Made by a program: the position numbers and the translations under genes. 37,347 bases of DNA, from the NCBI GenBank assembly GCA_039679645.1, contig JBDKUO010000052.1, positions 1-37,347 of the forward strand, read 5' to 3'. Position 1 is the stretch's first letter, and each line of letters opens with the position of its first letter. The notes beneath the pieces were generated by a model. The model was not told the DNA's origin and did not search any database. It saw nothing but the letters and a program-made list of their open reading frames with translations. Shown here piece by piece: positions 25,225 through 32,799 of this stretch. Source of the DNA: Armatimonadota bacterium. GTDB lineage: Bacteria > Armatimonadota > UBA5829.

Positions 25225-25584
25225 ATGGAGCATAAACTGGATCTGCAGAAGTACAAGAAACTTCTTTTGAAGGAACAGGATCGAATAACACTCGAACATC
25301 GGGCGATGAGCGCGAGCACTGCTGAGGAAAGCAACGAGCTGTCTGATTATGACAATCACCCGGCGGATGCTGCGAGCGATACGTATGAGCGCACGAAGGA
25401 TCAAGCCATTGACGAGAGCTTCAAGGATATTCTTGAAAAGATCGACGATGCTCTCAAAAAGATAGAAGTCGGATCATATGGCAACTGCGACAGATGCGGG
25501 AATCCCATCCATCCTGATAGATTGAGGGCGATCCCATACGCGACGCTCTGTATCGACTGTCAGGCGACACTTGAGAGAAGATAA
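25225..25584 (+). CDS. DksA/TraR-family C4 zinc-finger protein (YteA-like)
   Basis: A 119-residue protein with a charged helical N-terminus (HKLDLQKYKKLLLKEQDRI), an acidic segment (LSDYDNHPADAASDTYER) and a C-terminal zinc finger CDRCG ... CIDC (CxxC-17-CxxC class). DksA-type proteins act in the RNA polymerase secondary channel, but this shorter form lacks a clear DksA coiled-coil tip, so transcriptional control is only inferred. YteA-like genes directly before lspA are common. GGAG lies 8 bases ahead of the ATG. It overlaps nothing upstream and ends as lspA begins. Confidence 0.88.
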   Translation: MEHKLDLQKYKKLLLKEQDRITLEHRAMSASTAEESNELSDYDNHPADAASDTYERTKDQAIDESFKDILEKIDDALKKIEVGSYGNCDRCGNPIHPDRLRAIPYATLCIDCQATLERR

Positions 25585-25585
25585 T

Positions 25586-26080
25586 TTGACCACAAAGAAA
25601 GCCGTATTGTTTTATTTGATTGCGTTCGCGACGGTTGTTGTTGACCAGGTCACAAAGCTTCTTGCGCGCCATTTTCTGGCAGCCGGTAGTGTGTTTACAG
25701 TGATCCCCGGCCTGTTAAATTTAGATTTGACATATAATCGCGGTGCTGCGTTTGGTGTTCTTCCAAACTGGGCGCCGCTGTTTATCATTGCGGCTCTTGT
25801 AGCCATATATGCGATTGTCCGCCTCGGCAGAAACGGCCTTACCTCAAAGAGTCTGGTCATAGGACTGGGGCTGCTTATGGGCGGCGCTGTCGGCAATCTC
25901 ATAGATAGAGTCGTGTTTGCCTCAAGAGGGGTCACCGACTTTGTCAGTGTGTATGTATCAGTCAGAGGTCAAGTGCACGCCTGGCCGACATTCAACTTCG
26001 CCGATGTCGCCATAGTCCTGGGAGCGATTTTCCTGTTTTATCACGTATATGTTGTAGAAAAGCAAACTCATAACCCATAA
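25586..26080 (+). CDS. lspA: Lipoprotein signal peptidase (signal peptidase II)
   Basis: Inner-membrane aspartyl protease that cuts signal peptides from diacylated prolipoproteins. The 164-residue protein has four predicted membrane helices. DQVTKLLARHFL, TYNRGAAFG, GGAVGNLIDRV (first catalytic Asp) and FNFADVAI (second catalytic Asp) are all present. TTG 25586 is the preferred start; TTG 25571 is also in frame and would overlap the zinc-finger gene by 14 bases. It directly precedes lgt, so the two lipoprotein-processing enzymes are paired. Confidence 0.95.
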   Translation: MTTKKAVLFYLIAFATVVVDQVTKLLARHFLAAGSVFTVIPGLLNLDLTYNRGAAFGVLPNWAPLFIIAALVAIYAIVRLGRNGLTSKSLVIGLGLLMGGAVGNLIDRVVFASRGVTDFVSVYVSVRGQVHAWPTFNFADVAIVLGAIFLFYHVYVVEKQTHNP

Positions 26081-26098
26081 CTCTTAATTCTTGAAATT

Positions 26099-26851
26099 AT
26101 GCATTCAACACTATTTACAATATTCGGGCTTCCCATTCGAGCCTACGGCCTGATGATGGTCGTAGGTTTCTCACTCGGGCTGTGGAGAGCCACATATGTC
26201 GCAAAGAAGCGCGATATAAACACGGACCGGATCTATGACCTTGCTCTGGTCGTGCTCCTGAGCGGTGTCATAGGTTCGCGCCTGGTATATATTCTTCTGA
26301 ACCTGCGGACGGAGAGCTTCAGCCGGTTTTTCGCCGTGTGGGAAGGCGGGTTGAGCTTTCACGGCGGCGTGTTTTTCGCCGTGCTTGCGGCCTATATCTT
26401 TACCAAACGCACGAAGCTCTCGTTTTTGCAGTACGCAGATCTGCTCGCTCCGTCTCTTGCAATCGCTTACGCATTTACCCGTATCGGCTGCTTCCTCAAC
26501 GGCTGCTGCTACGGCTGCCCGACGAGCCTGCCATGGGGCGTGCGGTTTCTTGAAAACGGCACACTCACACCTCCGTCGCATCCCACTCAGATTTATGCGA
26601 CTATAGCGAACCTGCTCATATTTGCACTTCTCACTCAGCTTGAAAAGCTCAGGCGCGCAAATGGTTTCGTCTTTGTGAGCTACCTCGGGCTGTATGGAGT
26701 CTACAGATTCCTCGTCGAGTTCCTGAGAAAGGGATATTCCGCCCAGGTGTGGATCCTGGGGCTAACTCAGGCTCAGTGGGTCAGCATCGCAATGATTGTT
26801 GCATCTCTGACGATCATATTTACCGTATACCGCAGGCCATCTGCAAAGTAA
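26099..26851 (+). CDS. lgt: Prolipoprotein diacylglyceryl transferase
   Basis: Membrane enzyme that attaches diacylglycerol to the lipobox cysteine, the step before LspA. The 250-residue, multi-helix protein has PIRAYGLMMVVGF, EGGLSFHGG, the Lgt signature RIGCFLNGCCYGCPTSLPWG, HPTQIYAT and YGVYRFLVEFLRKG. No Shine-Dalgarno is visible ahead of ATG 26099; the next ATG lies 51 bases downstream inside conserved sequence, so the first is retained. The gene lies 18 bases after lspA and is the end of the rmlD-ileS operon. Confidence 0.95.
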   Translation: MHSTLFTIFGLPIRAYGLMMVVGFSLGLWRATYVAKKRDINTDRIYDLALVVLLSGVIGSRLVYILLNLRTESFSRFFAVWEGGLSFHGGVFFAVLAAYIFTKRTKLSFLQYADLLAPSLAIAYAFTRIGCFLNGCCYGCPTSLPWGVRFLENGTLTPPSHPTQIYATIANLLIFALLTQLEKLRRANGFVFVSYLGLYGVYRFLVEFLRKGYSAQVWILGLTQAQWVSIAMIVASLTIIFTVYRRPSAK

Positions 26852-26942
26852 AATCCTCAAGATTTCTTCCTCAATTAAGTTATCAAGCTCATCTATTTGG
26901 GTAAAACTACCTACGTATTTGCATTAGTAGTTGGAGGTAGTG

Positions 26943-28634
26943 ATGGCACGATATCGTATAGTCGTCATAGGCGGGGTGGCCTGCGGCCCCAAGGCGGCGG
27001 CAAGAGCGCGCAGGCGTGACCCGCATGCCGATATCACCATAATCGAGCGCGGCGAACTCCTGTCGTATGCGGGCTGCGGCCTGCCGTATTATATCGAGGG
27101 CAAGATAGAGACTGCAGACGAGCTTATGAGCGCTGGCGCGGGAGTAATCCGAGACGCCGCATTCTTCAAAAACGTCAAGGCGATAGACGTAATGAGCAGA
27201 ACACTGGCAGAACGCATTGATCGCAAGAAAAGAGTGGTGGAGGTAGTATTTCTCGAGACCGGCGAGAAGAGTGAGGTCGCCTATGACAAACTCGTTCTGG
27301 CTACCGGAGCCGACTCCGTCATGCCGCCGTTTCCCGGTATCGACCTCAATGGAGTCTTCAGACTCAACCACCCGACAGACGCCGAGAACATCAAAAAGTG
27401 GACCACAGACGGCTGCAGGCATGCCGTGATAATAGGAGCCGGGCTGATAGGCATGGAAGTCGCCGAGGCTCTGACGTCTCGCGGTATATCTGTCACTATG
27501 ATCGAGATGATGGATACGCTGGTCCCTGTCTTTCTCGATGCCGAGCTTGCAGCGCACCTTGAGAAGCATATTAAGGGCAAAGGTGTCAATGTGATGACGG
27601 GCACAAAAGTGCTTGGCATGGAAGCTGATGATACCGGGCAGGTGAGTCGTGTGATCACCGATAAGGGCGAAGTCGATACTCAAATGGTTCTGGTCGCTAT
27701 AGGCGTCCGCCCTAATGTTAAGCTGGCAAAAGATGCCGGACTCGATATCGGCGAGACAGGCGCCATCAAAGTCAATGAGCGCCTGCAGACGAACGACTCC
27801 AATATCTACGCCGGCGGCGACTGTGCCGAAACTTGGAACCGTATTACGGGCAAATCCGCATACGTGCCGCTGGGTTCCACGGCCAATAAGCACGGCAGGA
27901 TTATAGGCGATAACATCACCGGGGGCAATTCCACTTTTGACGGTGTGCTGGGCACCGTGATATTTAAGGCTTTCGACTTCAATGCAGGCCGTGTCGGGCT
28001 TTCTGAAAAAGATTGCATAAGGCTGGGTATGCCGTACGTAACTGCTCTTACGCCAGGCCCTGACCGCGCTCATTATTATCCTACATCGCGCCCGATGATC
28101 GTAAAACTCCTTGCCGATCCAAAGTCAGGCAAAGTCCTGGGTATGCAGGCGGTAGGGACAGGCGATGTGGCCAAGAGAGTGGATGTCATGGCGACGCTGC
28201 TCTCTTTCGGCGGGACATATCGCGACATATCCGAGCTTGATCTGGCATATGCTCCGCCGTTTTCTTCTGCGGTCGATATACTCCAGCACGCAGCCAATGT
28301 GATCGACAACAAGATAAATAACCTTGCTCATTCCGTTACACCGATGCAGGTCAAAAGTATGATTGACGCAGGTGAGGATTTCGTGCTGTTGGACGTTCGC
28401 GGGCCGATAGAAGTTGAAGCGATGAGTTTAAAGAACCCGAGAGTTGTCAATATACCGTTAGGTAAACTCCGCGAGCGATCAGGCGAACTGCCTAAGGACA
28501 CTCAAATAGTGACGTTCTGCAAAGTCAGCATTCGCGGCTATGAGGCCCAGCGCATTCTCGACGGCGAGGGTTTCAAGAACGTCAAATTCATGGACGGCGG
28601 CATCTCAGCCTGGCCGTACCCGATGGAAGTTTAG
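26943..28634 (+). CDS. CoA-disulfide / persulfide reductase with C-terminal rhodanese domain
   Basis: FAD- and NAD(P)H-dependent reductase of the CoADR-RHD fusion class, 563 residues. The FAD-binding start is RIVVIGGVACGPKAAARARR, with the single redox cysteine C45 in SYAGCGLPYY. A second nucleotide-binding GAGLIGMEVAEAL and the second FAD motif IYAGGDCAE follow. Residues ~465-563 form a rhodanese with active-site C526 in FCKVSIRG. Family members reduce CoA disulfide, CoA persulfide or polysulfide; which substrate applies is unknown. Strong GGAGG 5 bases before ATG 26943. A peroxiredoxin follows 22 bases later, suggesting a joint thiol and peroxide role. Confidence 0.93.
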   Translation: MARYRIVVIGGVACGPKAAARARRRDPHADITIIERGELLSYAGCGLPYYIEGKIETADELMSAGAGVIRDAAFFKNVKAIDVMSRTLAERIDRKKRVVEVVFLETGEKSEVAYDKLVLATGADSVMPPFPGIDLNGVFRLNHPTDAENIKKWTTDGCRHAVIIGAGLIGMEVAEALTSRGISVTMIEMMDTLVPVFLDAELAAHLEKHIKGKGVNVMTGTKVLGMEADDTGQVSRVITDKGEVDTQMVLVAIGVRPNVKLAKDAGLDIGETGAIKVNERLQTNDSNIYAGGDCAETWNRITGKSAYVPLGSTANKHGRIIGDNITGGNSTFDGVLGTVIFKAFDFNAGRVGLSEKDCIRLGMPYVTALTPGPDRAHYYPTSRPMIVKLLADPKSGKVLGMQAVGTGDVAKRVDVMATLLSFGGTYRDISELDLAYAPPFSSAVDILQHAANVIDNKINNLAHSVTPMQVKSMIDAGEDFVLLDVRGPIEVEAMSLKNPRVVNIPLGKLRERSGELPKDTQIVTFCKVSIRGYEAQRILDGEGFKNVKFMDGGISAWPYPMEV

Positions 28635-28656
28635 TACACTATGATAGGAGCTTGTT

Positions 28657-29307
28657 ATGGAAGAAGAAATGGAAAATGTCTGTAAACACCCGCTTATAGG
28701 TGATCCTGCCCCGGAATGGGAAGCAATAACGACTCACGGTAAACTCAAACTCTCGGATTTTCTGGGCAAATGGGTGGTGATGTTCTCGCACCCGTCCGAT
28801 TTTACGCCTGTTTGCACCACGGAGTTTGTCGCATTTGCTCAGATGAACGATGAGTTCGTCAAGCGAAACGTCCAGCTCATTGGCCTGTCTATCGACAGCG
28901 TTTTCTCACACCTTGCCTGGACCCGCAATATAAAGGACAAGCTGAGGGTCGAGGTCCCATTTCCGGTGATTGCCGATCTGGATATGAAAGTGGCGCAGAC
29001 TTACGGTATGCTGCACGGTCAGTCATCGACTACATCTACCGTGAGGGCGGTATTTATAATCGATGACAAGGGCATAACTCGCGCAATGCTCTACTACCCA
29101 ATGTCCAATGGTCGTAACATAGATGAGGTCCTTCGGCTTGTAGATGCTTTACAGACGACAGATAAATACGGCGTAGCGACTCCGGCAAACTGGAAACCGG
29201 GCGATAAGGTGGTTGTGCCCCCGCCTACTACCTCGGAAGGTGCAGAGAAGCGCGCTGCCGAGGGTTATGAATACGTGGACTGGTATCTGTGCAAGAAGGA
29301 ACTATAA
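28657..29307 (+). CDS. Peroxiredoxin, Prx6 (1-Cys) group
   Basis: A 216-residue cytoplasmic peroxidase. [15 protein letters not shown] carries the peroxidatic C53 and the conserved Thr50 (TPVC). SHLAWTRNI and [17 protein letters not shown] are typical of the Prx6 group, as is the C-terminal extension with [15 protein letters not shown] and [11 protein letters not shown]8 and C212 could give disulfide partners, so a 2-Cys-like cycle is possible. AGGAG lies 8 bases ahead of ATG. A near-perfect terminator follows about 45 bases after the stop. Confidence 0.95.
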   Translation: MEEEMENVCKHPLIGDPAPEWEAITTHGKLKLSDFLGKWVVMFSHPSDFTPVCTTEFVAFAQMNDEFVKRNVQLIGLSIDSVFSHLAWTRNIKDKLRVEVPFPVIADLDMKVAQTYGMLHGQSSTTSTVRAVFIIDDKGITRAMLYYPMSNGRNIDEVLRLVDALQTTDKYGVATPANWKPGDKVVVPPPTTSEGAEKRAAEGYEYVDWYLCKKEL

Positions 29308-29352
29308 ACCCAAATATCCAATACTAAATATGAAATATAAAATATTAAATGA

Positions 29353-29378
29353 AATACCCCGGTTTCCGGGGTATTTTT
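29353..29378 (+). terminator. Rho-independent terminator after the peroxiredoxin gene
   Basis: A 10-bp perfect stem (AATACCCCGG / CCGGGGTATT) with a TTT loop; the T-run overlaps the stem end (29374-29378). The upstream ~45 bases are AT-rich with repeated AATATTAAAT-like words. It sits directly against the DNA-glycosylase frame, whose first possible TTG (29377) falls in this T-run. Confidence 0.92.
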
Positions 29379-29391
29379 GCAGGTCAGGCAG

Positions 29392-29973
29392 TTGTTATCT
29401 AATAAGCTTCCCCGCGAGTTCTATCTTCAAGAGACTGTAACTGTTGCTCGTGCGTGTCTCGGCAAAGTGCTTGTGCATGTGACGAATGAGTGCGTGTTGT
29501 CGGGCCGGATTGTGGAGACAGAGGCATATTTGTGCGATGATCCGGCGTGTCATGCATCCAGGGGCATGACTAAACGCAACGCCGCAATGTTCGGCGAGCC
29601 GGGGCATGCTTATGTTTACTTCACCTACGGCTTTCACTACTGCATGAACTTCGTGACCCAGCCCAAAGGCGTCGGCGAGGCTGTCCTGATAAGGTCGCTT
29701 ATGCCGCTTGAGGGTATAGAGATCATGATGCGCAATCGAGGCAAAGACAACCCTCATGACCTCTGCAGCGGCCCAGGAAAGCTGACCCAGGCTATGTCAA
29801 TTGGCCCCGATCTTAATGGCGAAGACCTGCTCGGCGATAGATTCTACGTGATCGATGACCATACCGATGTCGGGCAAATCATTACTCGCCCGCGCATAGG
29901 AATCAAGCAGGCCATTCACGAGCCGTGGCGGTTTTATCCGGCACAGTATCTGGAATGGGTGTCGAAGAAGTAG
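29392..29973 (+). CDS. Alkyladenine (3-methyladenine) DNA glycosylase, AAG/MPG type
   Basis: Base-excision repair enzyme of about 193 residues, of the mammalian-type AAG fold. LPREFYLQETVTVARACLGK starts the domain, RIVETEAYLCDDPACHASRGMTKRNAAMF carries the presumed catalytic Glu in VETEAY, followed by YVYFTYGFHYCMNFVT, EAVLIRSLMP and LCSGPGKLTQAM. Nearly all family motifs are present. The start is uncertain: no ATG or good Shine-Dalgarno; TTG 29392 is chosen because TTG 29377 lies in the terminator of the gene before. No promoter was found. Confidence 0.93.
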   Translation: MLSNKLPREFYLQETVTVARACLGKVLVHVTNECVLSGRIVETEAYLCDDPACHASRGMTKRNAAMFGEPGHAYVYFTYGFHYCMNFVTQPKGVGEAVLIRSLMPLEGIEIMMRNRGKDNPHDLCSGPGKLTQAMSIGPDLNGEDLLGDRFYVIDDHTDVGQIITRPRIGIKQAIHEPWRFYPAQYLEWVSKK

Positions 29974-30045
29974 TTGAGAGTGGAGCTGATTTTATAATTA
30001 GTACTTTATATTTATTACGCCTGATGCGGATTAATTTACGATTCT

Positions 30046-30144
30046 AGTCCCCGTAGGGGGACTTTGTGTGGTTGTAGCCGCGGTTTTAACCGCCAGGCGA
30101 CTGAAGTCGCGGCAACAAAGACACGAAGTCGGCCTCCGCCGACT
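30046..30144. repeat. Cluster of four short hairpins, intergenic repeat array, copy 1
   Basis: Four consecutive palindromes: AGTCCCC/GGGGACT, TAGCCGCGGTTTTAACCGC (30075-30093), GCGACT/AGTCGC, and AGTCGGC/GCCGACT (30127-30144). The second and fourth are found again at 34962-35035 in the same orientation but opposite order. The rest of the 363-base gap 29974-30336 is AT-rich, plus another repeat at 30245-30280; I see no gene in it. Confidence 0.8.
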
Positions 30145-30244
30145 GAAAAATGGCGCTATTTACGCTCAATCTAATTCGCATCACGCGTATTTATTATTGT
30201 TTTTGTGTATTTTTACCGAATGGGTTTCTGTGCCGCAGTATCTG

Positions 30245-30280
30245 TTCCCTCTCCTGGGGGAGAGGGTTAGGGTGAGGGCG
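30245..30280. repeat. CCCTCTCC-type palindromic intergenic repeat, copy B
   Basis: CCCTCTCCTGGGGGAGAGGG is a hairpin with an 8-bp stem, followed by TTAGGGTGAGGGCG. It is almost identical to copy C at 32232-32267 and similar to copy A at 3931-3970, all in the same orientation. Confidence 0.85.
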
Positions 30281-30283
30281 CCA

Positions 30284-30319
30284 TCTGATTTAGTATTTAG
30301 TATTTTGTATTGATTATTT
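30284..30319. repeat. AT-rich 36-base module, copy 1 (second copy at 32169-32204)
   Basis: The two 36-base stretches begin TCTGATTT and end TATTGATTATTT and differ at about four positions. Each lies within 30 bases of a CCCTCTCC repeat, but after it here and before it in the second locus. Confidence 0.6.
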
Positions 30320-30336
30320 ATGCCTAATGCTCAAAA

Positions 30337-31044
30337 TTACTTAAGCCCGCATGCAGACATCAGTGATTCGTCGGATAGTATGTCCTGCGTGGAGCCGATA
30401 GCGGCAATTGCGCCCTCGGACATAACTATCGCCCGCGTGCAAACCGTATTTGCAAAGGTCAAATCGTGCGTGGAAATCAATTTCGTGCAGTCGAGTTTGT
30501 TCAAAAGACCAGCTAGAAGCCTGGCTCCGCGTGGATCAAGTCCTGCGCTCGGCTCGTCCATGAGCAATATCTCAGGCCGGCATGCAATTGCCGACGCGAT
30601 GGCGGCCCTCTTTTTTTCGCCCAGGCTCATTTTGTGCGGTTCACGTTCTTCAAATCCCTTAAGCCCTACAGCTTCCAGGCTCTGCGTCACAATCCCTTGT
30701 ATCTCATCGGCAGGCACACCGAAGTTTATCGGACCGTAGGCAATGTCGTCCTTGATGACCGGCGAAAACAACTGGTCATTAGGGTCTTGAAACACCAACT
30801 GAGCCGCCATCCGGACTTCACTCAGAGACTTACTGTTAGCCGGTATACCCGCAATCTCGATCTCTCCAGTCCCACTCAGGACACCGACCAGCGCAAGCAG
30901 CAGCGTGCTTTTTCCCGCGCCATTGGCCCCCAGTATCGCGACGGATTCGCCTCGCTCTATCTCAAAGGAGACATTTTTAATGCCCTGCCTGCCGTCGGGA
31001 TATCTTACACTGAGGTTATGGACGGATACCGCGTTTGATCTCAT
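30337..31044 (-). CDS. ECF transporter ATPase (EcfA, CbiO type)
   Basis: ATP-binding subunit of an energy-coupling-factor transporter, 235 residues. Walker A GANGAGKST, Q-loop FQDPNDQLFSPVI, signature MSLGEKKRAAIASAIA, Walker B LLMDEPSAGLD and the switch His in LISTHDLTF are all present, and the QDPNDQLF stretch is typical of ECF ATPases. The gene overlaps the T component by ATGA, and only one ATPase gene is in the operon, implying a homodimer. The substrate is not determined by this subunit. No clear terminator follows the stop. Confidence 0.93.
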   Translation of the reverse strand: MRSNAVSVHNLSVRYPDGRQGIKNVSFEIERGESVAILGANGAGKSTLLLALVGVLSGTGEIEIAGIPANSKSLSEVRMAAQLVFQDPNDQLFSPVIKDDIAYGPINFGVPADEIQGIVTQSLEAVGLKGFEEREPHKMSLGEKKRAAIASAIACRPEILLMDEPSAGLDPRGARLLAGLLNKLDCTKLISTHDLTFANTVCTRAIVMSEGAIAAIGSTQDILSDESLMSACGLK

Positions 31045-31748
31045 ATCGCCACCAAAGACACCAGGATATAGGCTAAAGTAATTGCAAGTGGCGCATAGTC
31101 AAGCATATGTGGGGCCGACATGATAGAGCGCGGCAGGCGCCCATTGAATCCCCTGCACTCCATTGCCGATGCGACTCTCTCAGCGCGTGAAAATGACCGA
31201 ATCATCAGGCTTCCCAGGAGCGCCGCAATGTCTCTTAGCTGGCCGATCCGGCTCTTTCTATCGCCGCCGCGCAGCACGCGGGCGGTATTCATCCTTTGAG
31301 TTTCTTGATGGACGAGTTCAAACCACCGAAATATCTGTCCTGCGATTACTGTAAACAGAGCCGGGACTCTGATATATTCCAGCGCCTTGCAGATATCCAT
31401 ATGGCTTGTCGTTTGAAACAGCGCCGATGAGCATGCGAATGCAAGTAAACACCTGGCAACGAACAATCCCATCCGATCAAATTCGGCTGATGCAATTGAC
31501 ATACCCGATAATATCGACAGAACCATCAGCCCTGCTATAAGTGATATGGCAGCAAACAGCCCGGCGGTCCACCGTCGCCATGATAGAGACGATGAGACAG
31601 CAAGCACGATGATCGGCATGCCTATGACCAATACTTGGGCAGGGTGGGGCACCGCTGCCGCGGCTATTATCAAGGCCAGCGCGCAGTAGACCCGCACATA
31701 CGGGTGAATGCGCACTATCCAACCGGATGCTTTTACTTGCTCTCGCAT
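31041..31748 (-). CDS. ECF transporter transmembrane (T) component, CbiQ type
   Basis: A 235-residue inner-membrane protein with about five hydrophobic segments (IHPYVRVYCALALIIAAAAVP, LVIGMPIIVLAVSS, GLFAAISLIAGLMVL, and a C-terminal one). It has RVPALFTVIAGQIFRWF and the coupling helices with the CbiQ signature RAERVASAMECRGFNG, which touches the ATPase. It couples the ATPase to the S component. It overlaps the FmdE-like gene by 16 bases and the ATPase gene by 4. Confidence 0.9.
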   Translation of the reverse strand: MREQVKASGWIVRIHPYVRVYCALALIIAAAAVPHPAQVLVIGMPIIVLAVSSSLSWRRWTAGLFAAISLIAGLMVLSILSGMSIASAEFDRMGLFVARCLLAFACSSALFQTTSHMDICKALEYIRVPALFTVIAGQIFRWFELVHQETQRMNTARVLRGGDRKSRIGQLRDIAALLGSLMIRSFSRAERVASAMECRGFNGRLPRSIMSAPHMLDYAPLAITLAYILVSLVAI

Positions 31749-32155
31749 ACCACAAACACTTGGTCGTCAGACAGCTTCCACACTCTAGCCGATGCCTCAT
31801 CTTCGCCTACTTCGTTATACCATGCCAGCGACCGTGCGCCTATACTATCCGCCGGAGCAAGCGTAACTGTAGTGCCACTCTCAGTATTTCTAAACACGGC
31901 CTTCACCACATCATCGCTTATGATATGTCTGATGTTTGTCTTGCCCATGGTCGCGCCCGTGGAGAGCTGTATTCCGTCTATCATGCATGACACAGGCGGC
32001 TTGCCCGGACAATGCACCTCCACATCGATCCCAAAGTGATTGCTTATTCCCAATGTCTTGACAGCATAATTGCCCATCTTTATCCCAATTACCAGGTTCG
32101 GCCCCATGTGGCCATGAAACCTCTTTGCCAGCTCAAGATCAGCAAATTCCTGCAT
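31733..32155 (-). CDS. FmdE-like protein embedded in an ECF transporter operon
   Basis: A 140-residue protein resembling the N-terminal domain of formylmethanofuran dehydrogenase subunit E. FHGHMGPNLVIGIKMG (residues 13-28) matches the HGHxxPGL pattern with H14 and H16, and CMIDGIQLSTGATMGKTNI contains C57 and the D-x-IQ-x-x-TG-x-T-x-GK core. Compared with FmdE_N as I recall it, the Cys in TGCT is Ala and the CPG near the start is MGP; there is no C-terminal zinc ribbon. Metal or cofactor binding is likely, but function is unknown. Position between the S component and CbiQ suggests it serves the transported substrate. ATG 32155 has GGGAG upstream; the frame extends upstream only through an intergenic repeat. 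Confidence 0.75.
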   Translation of the reverse strand: MQEFADLELAKRFHGHMGPNLVIGIKMGNYAVKTLGISNHFGIDVEVHCPGKPPVSCMIDGIQLSTGATMGKTNIRHIISDDVVKAVFRNTESGTTVTLAPADSIGARSLAWYNEVGEDEASARVWKLSDDQVFVVCESK

Positions 32156-32168
32156 TATATATTCTCCC

Positions 32169-32204
32169 TCTGATTTCGTATATTGTATTTTATATTGATT
32201 ATTT
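32169..32204. repeat. AT-rich 36-base module, copy 2
   Basis: Matches 30284-30319 at about 32 of 36 positions, same orientation. It lies ahead of CCCTCTCC copy C, just upstream of the FmdE-like start. Confidence 0.6.
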
Positions 32205-32231
32205 GCCTGTTTGATTTGAAACGCCGACCTG

Positions 32232-32267
32232 CTCCCTCTCCTGGGGGAGAGGGTTGGGGTGAGGGCG
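32232..32267. repeat. CCCTCTCC-type palindromic intergenic repeat, copy C
   Basis: CCCTCTCCTGGGGGAGAGGG followed by TTGGGGTGAGGGCG. It differs from copy B by one base over the shared core. It lies within the ECF operon, between the S component and the FmdE-like gene, so it would be transcribed and could affect expression of the downstream genes. Confidence 0.85.
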
Positions 32268-32289
32268 CAACTGGATAGACAAGTCACGA

Positions 32290-32799
32290 TTAGCAATTGC
32301 GCTTTGTTTTGAGGACTCTGACCACAATCGGCGCAACAACAAGCTGCAGTGCAATTCCCGGCCAGCTTTCGATTACAGAAAATGCCAGGTATGCGACAAA
32401 TCCCTGCTGCAGACCCATCATAGGAGCAATTATTACTCGTTCAAGTCCTCCCACCAGCCGTGCCGCTGTCATTGCAAGCATGACCGAGAGTATCACCGGC
32501 AGCTTAAGCTTTCGGCTGAACAGACTTGCCGAACCCGCCAGCACACCCAATTCCAGCGGCATAAGCACACCTGTCGGGATCAATGGCGGCATGCCCGTTA
32601 TCGCAGATGATATCAGCGGTGTCACCACTCCGACTGCAAATGCCACCGGGGCCGATACATACAGCCCGCATATCAAAACCGGCAGATGCATGGGCAAGAA
32701 GACCATGCCCATATTTACCATATGAAACAGAATCGGAACGGCAACGCCCAGCGCGCCGAAGAGTCCGCCTATACTCAAATCTCGTGCTCGATACTTCAT
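32290..32799 (-). CDS. ECF transporter substrate-binding (S) component
   Basis: A 169-residue, very hydrophobic membrane protein with about six helices. The start YRARDLSIGGLFGALGVAVPILFH, FLPMHLPVLICGL and VTPLISSAITGMPPLIPTGVLMPLELG fit the PF12822-like S components. The LPMH-x-PVL pattern is shared with CblT-like and related S proteins, so a cobamide precursor such as a benzimidazole or riboside is one guess, made without strong support. Its start codon shares one base with the stop of the upstream pseudopilin gene. The CbiQ and ATPase genes lie just downstream with the FmdE-like gene between. Confidence 0.8.
   Translation of the reverse strand: MKYRARDLSIGGLFGALGVAVPILFHMVNMGMVFLPMHLPVLICGLYVSAPVAFAVGVVTPLISSAITGMPPLIPTGVLMPLELGVLAGSASLFSRKLKLPVILSVMLAMTAARLVGGLERVIIAPMMGLQQGFVAYLAFSVIESWPGIALQLVVAPIVVRVLKTKRNC

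Noticed and set aside
26907-28073. A 388-codon open frame on the minus strand
   Set aside because: It is antisense to the CoA-disulfide reductase-rhodanese gene, has no ribosome-binding site and no family-like sequence.
30068-30313. An 81-codon plus-strand frame in the gap after the DNA glycosylase
   Set aside because: It is translated intergenic repeats (hairpin array and CCCTCTCC copy B), with no ribosome-binding site.
32156-32296. 47-residue N-terminal extension of the FmdE-like protein
   Set aside because: Its sequence is translated repeat copy C and the AT-rich module; GGGAG precedes ATG 32155.
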